Positions 54,520 to 64,000 of a stretch of DNA of 64,000 nucleotides are shown piece by piece. The notes beneath the pieces were generated by a model. That model did no database searches, was not told the origin of the DNA, and was given only the letters and a program-made list of their open reading frames with translations. This DNA comes from Gautieria morchelliformis (Eukaryota; Basidiomycota; Agaricomycetes; Gomphales; Gomphaceae): the NCBI GenBank assembly GCA_015179125.1, contig WHVA01000027.1:372001-436000 (forward strand), given 5' to 3'. Every line of letters starts with the position of its first letter. Position 1 is the first letter of the stretch. Position numbers and translations under genes: made by a program.

Positions 54520-55430
54520 GAAGCAAGTCTCCTCTCAGCCCTGTCTCTCATCTCAAGGACAAGCGCTCCTCACACCACTCGCAATCAACGATCACGGATG
54601 AATACCCGTCCGGTAGGTCCTCTCAAGGCGTCCGCCATGATACCGCGCCAAGCATGCCTCCCTACGCGTTACAGGATCACCCGCGCCGTCTGAGTGAGAG
54701 CAAAGTATGCTTTTCCCCGAGAGAGCAGCGTTGGCGGCAAGTCGTACACCGCTCGACTGTCACAGGACGCCAGAGAAAGCGTTCCGCGAGTGACAGCGTC
54801 GACAGGTCTACACACCCGCGACTACTAGTCCTTCATCGTAGGCGTCGCGCACGCGGAAGTATGGGGATAATAGGGATGCATGGGTTATGAGGATACACGC
54901 ACAGATGCAGCGTAACGCACACCTGGAGGAACGCGCGACACACCTCCAGGTTTGCCAAAGGTTTACGTTTCACCACCGCTGACAACTAACCGTAACGCGT
55001 GGGCCCAGTCCGCGAATCAGCGACACAAATAACGAATCCCGGAGTATGAGCTTGAGCTGGAGGTGCTGTGCGTGTGCGTGCGCGACTCCCAGGCCGAGCC
55101 TAGAAAACCCCTTCCTCAATTAATATCCATCACAGGCTGCACCGCTTGAAATGCACTGGCAGAGTGTGTCTCAGTGGGACAGCGATGATCTATCATATAT
55201 CGGAGGACTGGTGAGTCGATACCCGGCAACATTGACGCATCGTGAACAGAAAGATATACATAGATCACAGAGTGAGAACTGACTCATTGTATTGGATATA
55301 TAGCAAGGAATTGCCCGTACCCATGTTAATCGTTAATCGAAATGCGTGCGCACTATGAGCACGCGCCGCAAGCCTTACTGTAATCGCATATTTCAGGGTT
55401 TATCCAGTTACAGGGCGAATCACGCACAAT
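54520..55430 (+). repeat. dispersed repeat unit, copy 2
   Basis: Parallels 13955-14990 from 'gtctcctc' to 'gggtttatccagttacag'. It lacks the acidic Ser/Thr segment and starts right at the copia-5 edge. Confidence 0.55.
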
Positions 55431-55960
55431 CACAATCACACGTGTTAAATTCTCAACTATTAATTGTTACCTATACATCAAGGCTCGTCCGATTAATTAT
55501 TTCCCTTCTTTCCGTTCATCCGCCTTGGCGGAATACTAACCTAATTGCTATGAATCTCTGATTCCCCCGCCGATAATCCCAACCGATCTAATCTGCCCCC
55601 TCGCACATGCAGGCGGCCTGTCCCTCATCCACTCTTCAATGTAAGAGACATTACTTTGACATTACGTTGACTACCCTTGTCTCATATCCGCTGATAATTT
55701 TCCAATCACAGACTCGAAATCATACCGCTGCATTATGGCAAATCCATCTCGACATGTATAACCATCGAATTCCATAACCATCGAATCCTAACCAATACTC
55801 CCTGGTAGAATCGGATTGAACTGGATTCCTAGCATCTGCAGAATAAGTTATCGGCACGGATATTCCTTCCCAAATCCCATCGAATAGTATCAGTCCGATT
55901 GTTTTGATTGAAAATCGAACCTGTGCAATACACCTACGCAAACATCAAGGCCAGCGTATG
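55431..55960. other. intergenic, no gene seen
   Basis: AT-leaning sequence downstream of the KDZ gene. A short tandem 'ccatcgaattccataaccatcgaatccta' (two 14 bp units, quoted in part) is at ~55765. Nothing else is supportable. Confidence 0.4.
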
Positions 55961-58900
55961 TTAGGATGGCCTGGTGCTGCGGTGGACGACACCTTTGGCT
56001 TTCTCATACTTTTGCTGACATTCGGCAGCCATACCTTCATACATGTCAGCCTGTTCGTGAGCGTACGCCCGACGGCCACGCGTAAACGACCTGTATGTGG
56101 ACGGAATTCCTCCTCTAGGATCTCTACCTCTTCCCGCCACCGATCCCTATGAGCCCTGGCTCGGAACCACTGCACCCGATCCACTGGGGGGCGTACTTAG
56201 TGCATGACACGAACTGTAAGATCAGAATCACGCACCATCTTTCTCCCATTCGGTTCGGCTGGCGTCTGAAGGTGTAGTACCAAACCCCGTCCGCCATATC
56301 CATGATTCTTCACGTCTGCCATCGCCGAGCGCATGCCCCTCCACTATGGCTTTCATCCAGAGGTCGGTGTCACGCAAAGGTAGGTACGTGGTATTGTCAG
56401 CTGCCATTCCCAGTCGAATCATGGCGGCCTGGGCCACACGATACTTCTGCACATACTTGTCTCTTTCGCTGATGCTTGATTTCAAGATGCTTTGGGCGCG
56501 TGTATTGTCTCGCTGCCCACGTATCTCTTTCTTCTTGAAGGCCAAGTTGACTGAGAGCTGCTTGATGCAAAGTCGGACACTGTCCAGTGCATCGTTAGCC
56601 TCCCCCCGTCTAAGTTCCATTTCTTTCAGCCCAAGGTCATATACACCCAGCTTTTGGCGTTGGGAAGTGGTAGGGAAGTGTGACGGCAAGAAGAGGGACT
56701 CTTCTTCGGGGTCCTCGTGTGGCGCATCAGATATTAGAGCCTGCAGGGCCGGAAAGTGTTCGATCTGGTACTTGCGCCACTTCTCAATGTCGCGGCGAAG
56801 TTTGAGCCTGGAGCTGGCGATCTCAGCTTCCATTTGAGGAGTAGTGTCCGTTCCAGTGGTGGAACGAGATTGTTCTTTCAGATGCCGTCTGTGTTTCAAC
56901 GTCCATGAACTTAGCAAATGCCCATATGAGTTCTTAACTTACTGGTGGGCATGGATCCGCAAGCCGGTGTTAAGGAACACTGCATTGCCACCGACAGCAG
57001 TCCCAGCCCTTTCTGCTGCATGTTCTTTCAACGATAGCTCTTGAAATATAGCCACTTGGGTTGGTGCTGCAAGGAGGCACAATGGGTGCGTTCTGGAGAG
57101 GGTTCATGTTCGACATGACTACTGACCTTTCGCAAAGCGAGGTCGATATACACTGCGCCATTCTCCTCCCTCCTTATATGGCTCGGTAATCATGGCTTCC
57201 CACTCCACGAGAACGTGTGGGGCCATGGGTATGTTTTCAAAAGCGATTTGGGCCTGCTTGGCCATGCCTTGAGCATCGATTAGCGAGTGATAGAGAGAGT
57301 CGCCTGCAAGCAATTGTCATCCATAGATACCGTAGAAAGTTGCTTCATGACTGACTCATGTTCTGAACCTTGCTCCAGTTCCAGTCACTGTATAGATCAT
57401 CCAAAGTGTCGTGGCGGTGGCCATGATTCATTTCCTTGACGCTGCCATTGGCTTGGTTGAGCTCACTCCACACAGTCTCAATAAGCTCCCCACACGTTCG
57501 CCCCACGCCATACGTGAAGTTCAGTGACCAGCGATATCCGCAATCCAATTTATGCCCGGCAAGGTGCATTTTGGGGATCAGGGCTGTCATTCGGGAGACA
57601 ACTGGTACCAATGTGGGAAAATGCTGCCGGAAGCGGGTCACGAGGTGCACCATATATTGGCATGCCACATCGTATGTCAGGCCTACATCTTGCAGTGATG
57701 TGCATTCTCGCAATGCCTGGGCTAGGGCATAATCTGCGTTGGCGTAACTGCAAATTTGGCACGTGTCAGAGGGATTACACAGTTATAATACCGGAACGTC
57801 CCACCGTTCACCCTTTTGGAGGTCAACGACGGCACCAGGTTGTATGATGCCATGGCGGGCACATACAACCGCAACCACACCGGTAATTTCAGTGTTCTTG
57901 AATTTAGCTTTGTTTTGCATGTTGACTGCTTTGAGGTGTGCGCACGTTGATTTTTGCAAGTTCCAGGCATCTCGAACCTTGATCGCACTCTTTTTGTGAT
58001 TGTCAACTTACCTCTGGGGTCTCTCCAATTTCCGACAGGTATGTCCGATAGGTTGAGCTTTCGGCACAGTACCCATGGCCCTCGCCCAGTGCGACATCAT
58101 CAGGGTCATCTCATTTCTTTTTCTTCTGGGAGGAAAAGTTGCCATCTATAGACAGCCATCGTCGGTGGATGTATCGTCATGATGCATGTGTGTTGCGCAA
58201 GCTGTCAGGCATGTTGAAGTTGTCCTCAGGGCATGCCGGAAAGCGCACAGCGAGTGTCCCAGGCGTGCGATGGGAGAGGACGGAGTCTATGCCATGGACC
58301 TGTCCACTGTGTTTCAAGGCAACCAAATGACGCCACATCCGTACTACTTGGAGAAATTCTTGGTATTTGGTCTGCCCAATTCCGTGTGTCAGCCCCTCAT
58401 GGCTGAGGGAACATACGGCACCTTACCGTGACTGTGTTAGAAAATGCTCGGTCTGTGTGCCGACATAAGGCTTCACAATAGTCATATGCTGATTTTTTGG
58501 ACGTGAGACTCTGAATGTGAAAGTCTGAGGGTGGCAAAAGTGAAAGCCAAACTGATGCGCTGGGGATCTTGTACTGTCGCCGGAAACAATCCCATGCGCA
58601 TGAGCTGACGAATGGGGTCAGGGTGCCCATGACAGTGGCACAATTGCAAGGCGACACGATGATGTCCATTGGTATGGACCACAGTGAACTGTCGTGGTGG
58701 ATGCTGGGGTGGAATGTGGGGGCAGAGTTCATTGTCCTCATGACCTAAACCGATGACAAGGCCCAGGTCAACCAATGGTGTCTGTATGTACCGCTCACCA
58801 TTGCAGCGCTGCACACGATGGAACGGAAGGCGTCGGTGCATTTACACAATACAGGATGCACAGAACCGTGGGGATTTCCAACATTCCAGACATCGGAAAA

Positions 58901-59582
58901 TGCCTTCTTCTCCACAGTGGCAGGTAAACAATTGTGGCATGGGTGCATCATGCTTGAACATCCCGTCCAGCAGATCAGGGATTCGGTTAATGAATGCTTG
59001 CATGAAACTCGAGGCACCCTGGAGTTGGGGTGTGGCAATGTTAAAGGTGCTGTGGTGGGATAGAAACAACAAGCCTACCTGGTGTCGAGGCATTTGTACG
59101 GGCAGTGGGCATGTTTCAGGACGTGGTGTATGGCATTTGGTCCGTTTTGGAGGCCGACCAGAGTTGACGGCGAACTGCTTCACTGATGGGCGACGTGTTG
59201 GATCGTGGGCCAAGTTGGTATGAGTGACAATGGACTGGTGGGGGTTCGTGTGCCATCTGACAGGGCTGGCCATCACCTGGGGCTGGGAGGATGAGGATTC
59301 CCTTTTGAGGGCGGCTGCCAAAGTGGATCCATGGGGAGCAGTGGGAACTGTTTGGTTCGTCTTCATGGCACGCACTTGTAAGTTACACAGGTTCACGACA
59401 GGTTCACAGCAGACACCATGAACATGCATGGGGTCACGTGATATCATGCCACCGATGGATGAAAAGTTTCCTGATCCATGTGCAGTGACATCGGTTCCTG
59501 ATCTTCGTCTGAAAACTGAGAATTGCCGGTGATCTTCCTTTTTTTTTGGGGGGGTAGAGATGCAGGCCCGTCTACGCGCCAT
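55961..59582 (-). pseudogene. KDZ transposase gene with CxC2 cysteine cluster, decayed
   Basis: Minus-strand exons in order: N-terminus and CxC2 cluster CHCGEEGIFRCLECW, CASCIV (59582-58842), HRRLPFHRVQRCNG, LGHEDNELCP and KKSAYDYCEALCRHTD (58841-58430). Then CPEDNFNMPDSLRN, RRWLSIDGNF and DPDDVALGEGHGY (to ~58015), STCAHLKAVN and GVVAVVCARHG-GAVVDLQKGER (to ~57830), and TYDVACQY, IPKMHLAGHKLDCGYR and GVGRTCGELIE (57770-57345). Last come WEAMITEPY, NTGLRIHAHQ, WRKYQIEHFPAL, VQWFRARAHRDRWREEVEI and RAYAHEQADMY with stop at 55961. This is the KDZ (Kyakuja-Dileera-Zisupton) DDE transposase family of basidiomycetes. Lesions: in-frame TAA after CASCIV, TGA in HAS*RYIH and KKK*DDPDD (probably CGA to TGA), and frameshifts near 58530 and 56096. 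Several short introns have GT...AG ends. Confidence 0.85.
59439..59561. repeat. direct repeat shared with 61823-61944
   Basis: ~120 bp including 'tcctgatccatgtgcagtga', 'catcggttcctgatcttcgt' and a T/G run. It lies in the KDZ N-terminal exon region here and upstream of the 62037 gene there, in the same orientation, 2.4 kb apart. Confidence 0.8.
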
Positions 59583-59720
59583 TCTCGATTATTAACGTGT
59601 ATTATATATTGCCAACCACTCCCTATAATACTAGCATTCTAGGTATGGTAGCCTCAAGAATTCCAAGAGTGCACTTTGCATATTTCAAGAAAACACCATC
59701 TTGCAGCACCTACAGGGGCT

Positions 59721-61402
59721 TTACTCCTCGCTGTGACCTTCCGAGTCATCATCACCATTACCATCAGCAGTGTTTCCTACCTCCTCAATATTTGCTGGCA
59801 GCTGCAAACCTTGGCCACCATTGTGGCATGTGTGTTGGTCATAGTTATACAGCCCGGCAAAATTCCGGTTGCAATGGGAGCAGACAATGTTACATCCCAG
59901 CGCATAGAGGAAGACGGCACCGGGGGCACCGTGTGGCGAGTCCCAGGAGCGGAACACACCGCTGAGCACAGAGTGGTCCCGAGGATTGTTCCCTCGCTGA
60001 TCATCAGAGGTCCCAACGTCCGAGTCGAATGGTGCGGGAAACGGTTGTGATTCGTTTCAATGTCAAATACATCATCTGTATTGGTATTAATACATGGCTA
60101 TGTGCCAACTCTATAAGAACATACCAATGGACCGTGAAATCCGTGCTGGTGAACTAGAACGACGAGGGTGGCAGCCGGATGGTGGGTACGGTGCTGCCAT
60201 CTGGCGCACCTGCCGTAGTTGACTCTGGCCGTGAACAGGTTGATGTGAAGTAGATGACCGGGAGCCCTGGATAAGCCGATGATGAAGCTGCACTTCATGT
60301 GCTTGTCCGATGACTGGTAGATAGGATCAGCCATAGGAAGGTTAAGCACTGACCCGTACGTACGGGTCATGGTCCGGAACTGATGGTTTTCAAGTAGTAC
60401 AGCTGATGTATCAAGTTAGAGTTATGCAGTGTCGATAAAATCAAATAGCTTACCAATATACATGCAGCCGCTAAGTCGGTTGAGGCGGGGACATTTAAAA
60501 CAAAAATGTCGCACACCGTTGACAGTAACCGTGCCAAGTACAGCCTGGCATTCTTCATCCGTGGCGAACACATTCCACGCACAGAAGCAGAAAGGATAGC
60601 TAATGCCATCCTGCTGGCACTTGCGTGCAATGCCACTCGGGGCGACACTGTCAGGGGACACCCTGTGTTCCATTTCCAGTTCCGACACCACACCCAGTTC
60701 CGACTCCATTTCCGACTCCGCTTCCAGTTCCGATTCCATCTCCGCCTCCGCTTTCGGAAATGATTCCGCTTCTGGGAGAACTTCCACCAGTTCTGTTCGC
60801 CTTGCCAGTTCCACTCCAATTTCCAAGTTCCACTCTCGGAACAGTGTCGGAAATCAAGCGACTCACGTAATAGGTAGCATCAAGGGTCGATCAAGGGTCA
60901 GGGAGATGCAGGGTTGATGGCGCGTGCCAAGTGTTGTCCCTGGCTGCGCAGCGTAGTATAATACGGGCTCGCTGACATTGGGGGTCCTTAGACTTTTCTC
61001 TTTGGATTTCCCCTTGTCAGGTGAGAATCCCCTCTCTTGTATACTCTGTTCGTTTATACATACTTTGGATTTCCCCTTGTCAGTTGTGTGGTAGTGTGAT
61101 CTCCACGACTAGCCAGGGTTGCCCTTACAGACACGGTCACCATTCGCATGAAGGAGACTTGCATAATAGATCAGTGTCTTCAAGATACGAATTTAAATAC
61201 TTATAACTTACGGGGCCATCTAATAAGTTCAGGAACGGTGGTGTTCCGTCTCAACCTTGGATAACGCCCCAAGCGGTGTGATCTCAACCTCTTCTTCAAG
61301 ATCACCCATAAGACTGAGCTGCATCCCACGACAGAGATGCACCGGGTCCTCGGTGCCGGCAACCTGCAACTGGTGAGAAGCAGCGGTGGGATATATCGAC
61401 AT
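59721..61402 (-). pseudogene. spliced Cys-rich hypothetical gene split by a gypsy solo LTR
   Basis: A possible start at 61402 gives MSIYPTAASHQLQVAG and DPVHLCRGMQLSLMGDLEEE. Splice sites follow, including CCCGTAAGT near 61215. Removing the solo LTR and one GACAC joins LHANGDRVAPSGIARKC, YPFCFCAWNVFATDEEC and HFCFKCPRLNRLSGC, a run of spaced cysteines suggesting a metal-binding module. The last exon (59721-60050) ends with CNIVCSHCNRNFAGLYNYDQH, a C2H2-like finger, and an acidic tail. Exon limits in between (60100-60370, Ser/Arg/Pro-rich) are uncertain. The family is not recognised. Position upstream of the KDZ gene on the same strand suggests it may be a companion gene, but this is not shown. 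Confidence 0.4.
60649..61129 (+). repeat. solo gypsy LTR
   Basis: 481 bp, TGTCAGGGG...CCTTACA, closely related to the gypsy-1 LTR and with the ~62 bp segment lacking in gypsy-2. Perfect GACAC duplications lie at 60644-60648 and 61130-61134, so it is a genuine insertion later reduced to one LTR. Confidence 0.95.
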
Positions 61403-62036
61403 GTTTAAGATAACGAGTAAGGACAGTTTTGTGGTAGGTGCGCTATGTTAGGCTGGGATCTACTGCTCACATTTTAAAGTCTCAGGCAACGATCTGGGAC
61501 CTTTGCGCAGGCTTAATCAGTGTTTTTTTCCCTGGTTTAATGCTTGCGTAGGGGGTCAATTCCTTTTTTGAGGTGTACAAGTAACAAAATCCCAGCAATC
61601 TTGCCAGGATGGGATTCACTGTAGGATCTGGACAAGTTTTAGGGATTGAGGTCAACTAGGCCCACCATCATCGTTGAGGGTAGCAACGTCCATTTCCGAG
61701 GCAGAGGTCCAGAAATCGCTCGGACTACCTTTAGATGCTGAGGACCTTTCGATTATAGTAGGCCCTCGCTTCCCCCCCACTGATCTGCACACATTGCCCT
61801 CTACCCAGTCATGTCAGCATTTCTGATATCGTGCCACCGATTAAGGAAAATTTTCCTGATCCATGTGCAGTGACATCGGTTCCTGATCTTCGTCCGAAAA
61901 CTGAGAATTGCCGGTGGTCTTCCTTTTTTTTGGGGGGGTGGACCTTGGGCTCCACCATAGGCATGTGTTAATTCCCACATAAACCTCTCACAAGCTTCCC
62001 ACCCGCTGATCTGCACACATTTCCCTCTACCCAGTC
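61403..62036. other. intergenic with local duplications
   Basis: Holds the second copy of the 120 bp direct repeat (61823-61944). A second, shorter duplication has 'ctgatctgcacacat' through 'cccagtcatgtcagcattt' present at both 61780-61816 and 61999-62045. The second copy includes the start codon of the next gene. No gene of its own is apparent. Confidence 0.6.
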
Positions 62037-64000
62037 ATGTCAGCATTTCCAACCCCTGCAACACCTAATCTTCAAGAAATTGTCTTGCTTCGAGGACCTG
62101 CCACAGAATGGCTTCGAGGCCACATGCCAGAGTACCTTAACCTTGACATGAAACGTGGCACCTGTGCCGCTTTCTCTCAGCGCAAGGCCAGTGAATTTAT
62201 TGACCATTTTGGCCTTGGATCACAGCGCCAGGGTGATGGTAGCGCCCACAATCCCCTGGAAGGACTGTTGCTGCGCACGGGGCCAGCCACCGCTGGTGCA
62301 CTTCAAGAGGTCCTTTTTTTGAATTCCTCATGTTGACACACCCATGGGCTAACTCTTGCTCGCGGCATCACAGGCAATTACACGGTGGTTCCTCAACAAT
62401 GCCAAGGCTCACCGAGCAAATAATACCAAAATTGCCCCATCGCTGATTTCATTTGCCCCACCAAGCAAGAATAGCCATGCCAAGTCTGTCTTTGCTCAGG
62501 CACATTCCAGCGAGCTGAAGACCCGCATGAATGCAAAAGTCCACGCCCTCGAACTGCCGACACAAAACAACCTCCCTTTTTGGTACGAAGCCTTGAATGA
62601 GCTTTGGGACCTCAAGACTCCTGAGGAAAAAGCCGAATGGCACCGTAAGGCTGCAGAGCAAAATAAGCAGGTCCCCGGCGAGGCATCTGTGGCAGAAATT
62701 GACAGGTTGGTGACAATGTACGCTCATGACAATGTACACTCATCTGTGTTTATCACCATTGATAGCAATCAGGAGCTGGCACCAGTGGCTCTTCAGAAGG
62801 TTCTCCAACGTCTCCTCGGCCGAGAGCCGAATCAGATCGGGCAAGCTGTTTTTCACCTACAGGGCGCCATGCTTGGACAGGGTGATGTGATTCGGACATT
62901 CAGGTATGTGGCCCCTGTCTGCCCATCAATGTGTACCAATACAGTCTAGCTGCTGCATTGGGCCACCAGGAGCAGAAGAACTAGAGTCATATTACAGTGA
63001 ATATGACAGTCACCTTAGCCACCTCTTTGTCGACTGGGCCCACCATGTCCTTAGTCGTGAGTGATTCACAGTGGGTAACTGCTTTCAATGCTAACCAAGC
63101 TAGTCAGCGGTGGCCGCACCTCATGCTGATGGTGTTACTGTTAACCCTAATGGAACCCCGGTCATGCCTGACCTGGACACTGAAGAGCTCTCCAATGCGC
63201 AGTTCACGCAGCTGTTGGAGGAGTAGCTGGTGCATGCTTGGCGTAAGTGTCATTACCTTCCCAAGGACACTGTGCGAGTGACATGCCTTTGCCTGGCAGG
63301 CTTTGCACACGCAGTTTTGGGTGCTGCCACTGTGCCACCCATTCCCTGGACCAACATCGCCAGTTCCCCTGACCAATTCGTACATCCCAACCGCTTGCCC
63401 AAAAATATCACCTTCAGGAAGCCCAGTGATATGCTGGGCGCACATCGCCAACTTCTTTACCTCCATATCATCGAACACCAAGATCCCTTGGATGAGCTAC
63501 ATCAGTTTGAATTCACACCTATCTCAGAGATTGAAGAGATTCCTGAGTACGAAATAGAAACCCCAGGACATACAATGTAAGCCATACCTGTCATTCACAG
63601 TCGACCCCTCTTATCCTGACACACTAAGCAGACACGCAGACGGACAAATGCCAACACTCCCGACAGAAACATTGGCTTCCGACCTTAGAACGACTTACGT
63701 GGTTACCAATGTTGCGCAATATGATGAGATCCCACCACCAAATACCCTCGAGGCCCAACCTGAAGAGACTGCAGAACCCATCGCAACACTTGAGACGCTT
63801 CCCCAGGATAATCTCGAGGACCCTGCCCATCCCCTCGATGTAGTTCAGCGACACCCACCACATGACCCAGAAATGGGGCTCCCGGGCCTGAGCACATGTC
63901 CAGCGCAAAGGCCAAGTGCCTTCCCTTCGACCGCTGACCTTGAACCCCAAGTCCCTGGCCGAAGTCAAGGTCAGCCCAAGCGGCACACTTGCGTGGATAA
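62037..64000 (+). pseudogene. spliced hypothetical basidiomycete protein, runs off the window, one in-frame TAG
   Basis: Exon 1 is 62037-62309 (MSAFPTPATPNLQEIVLLRG, RKASEFIDHFG). Exon 2 is 62374-62903 (ITRWFLNNAKAHRANN, FWYEALNELWDLKTPEEKAEWHRKA, LQRLLGREPNQIGQAVFHLQ). The introns are GT...AG with CTAAC before the first acceptor. Exon 3 from 62999 gives EYDSHLSHLFVDWAHHVL. Later parts read TEELSNAQFTQLLEE, a TAG at 63225-63227, VHAWRKCHYLPKD, VPPIPWTNIASSPDQF and, from 63646, a Pro/Glu/Thr-rich tail open to the window end. The LWDxxxPEExAEWxxKA segment resembles HMG-like motifs of multi-copy mushroom proteins. Function is unknown. The TAG suggests decay unless an intron removes it. Confidence 0.5.

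Noticed and set aside
58753..59223. Plus-strand frame opposite the KDZ CxC2 region
   Set aside because: The minus strand carries the CxC2 cysteine pattern and splice signals.

Overview
This window is a retrotransposon graveyard from a filamentous fungus, almost certainly an agaricomycete basidiomycete. The evidence is a cerato-platanin gene with one 67 bp intron, a tandem pair of Clp1-like genes with 52 bp introns, a DUF7918-type gene, a KDZ/CxC2 transposase remnant, and fungal copia, chromodomain-gypsy and Tad-like LINE elements. No rRNA, CRISPR array or bacterial-style operon is visible. Species cannot be told from sequence alone.

Layout. 1-5703: a 5 kb AT-rich island (309-5359) bounded on both sides by pieces of one long terminal repeat family (LTR-A). 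It holds several decayed, non-transposon-like reading frames, including a PD-(D/E)XK nuclease-like protein, and a degenerate tRNA-like sequence. 5704-11745: a 5'-truncated LINE whose RNase H domain is split by copia-1 (6220-10710). 11746-20837: a gene-bearing stretch with tandem Clp1-like genes, small LINE scraps and a DUF7918-like gene. 20838-30600: a cerato-platanin gene whose promoter is cut from its coding region by copia-3 (21346-30506), which itself carries copia-2 (22641-27135). 30600-35800: a hypothetical gag-like remnant and a second LINE with ORF1 and ORF2.

35801-54519: a dense mosaic. A copia-4 LTR piece is followed by gypsy-1 (5' LTR to RNase H), then copia-4 on the minus strand, itself split by a solo LTR-A. 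Gypsy-2 follows (gag to 3' LTR, with integrase and chromodomain), then truncated copia-5. 54520-64000: a dispersed repeat, a decayed KDZ transposase gene on the minus strand, a Cys-rich spliced gene split by a solo gypsy LTR, and the start of a spliced hypothetical gene on the plus strand that runs off the window.

Common threads. All four copia families here (copia-1/2/5, copia-3, copia-4) carry the same primer-binding motif GGTTATGGGCCCCG right after the 5' LTR. It is complementary to the anticodon arm expected for initiator tRNA-Met, so all probably prime from a half tRNA. In copia-4 the ATG inside that motif is also the apparent gag start codon. Target-site duplications give a clear order for several insertions: copia-2 into copia-3, copia-3 into the cerato-platanin promoter, copia-1 into the LINE, LTR-A into copia-4, and a gypsy LTR into the Cys-rich gene. 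Most elements are recent (LTR pairs identical or one change apart) but nearly all carry at least one stop or frameshift.
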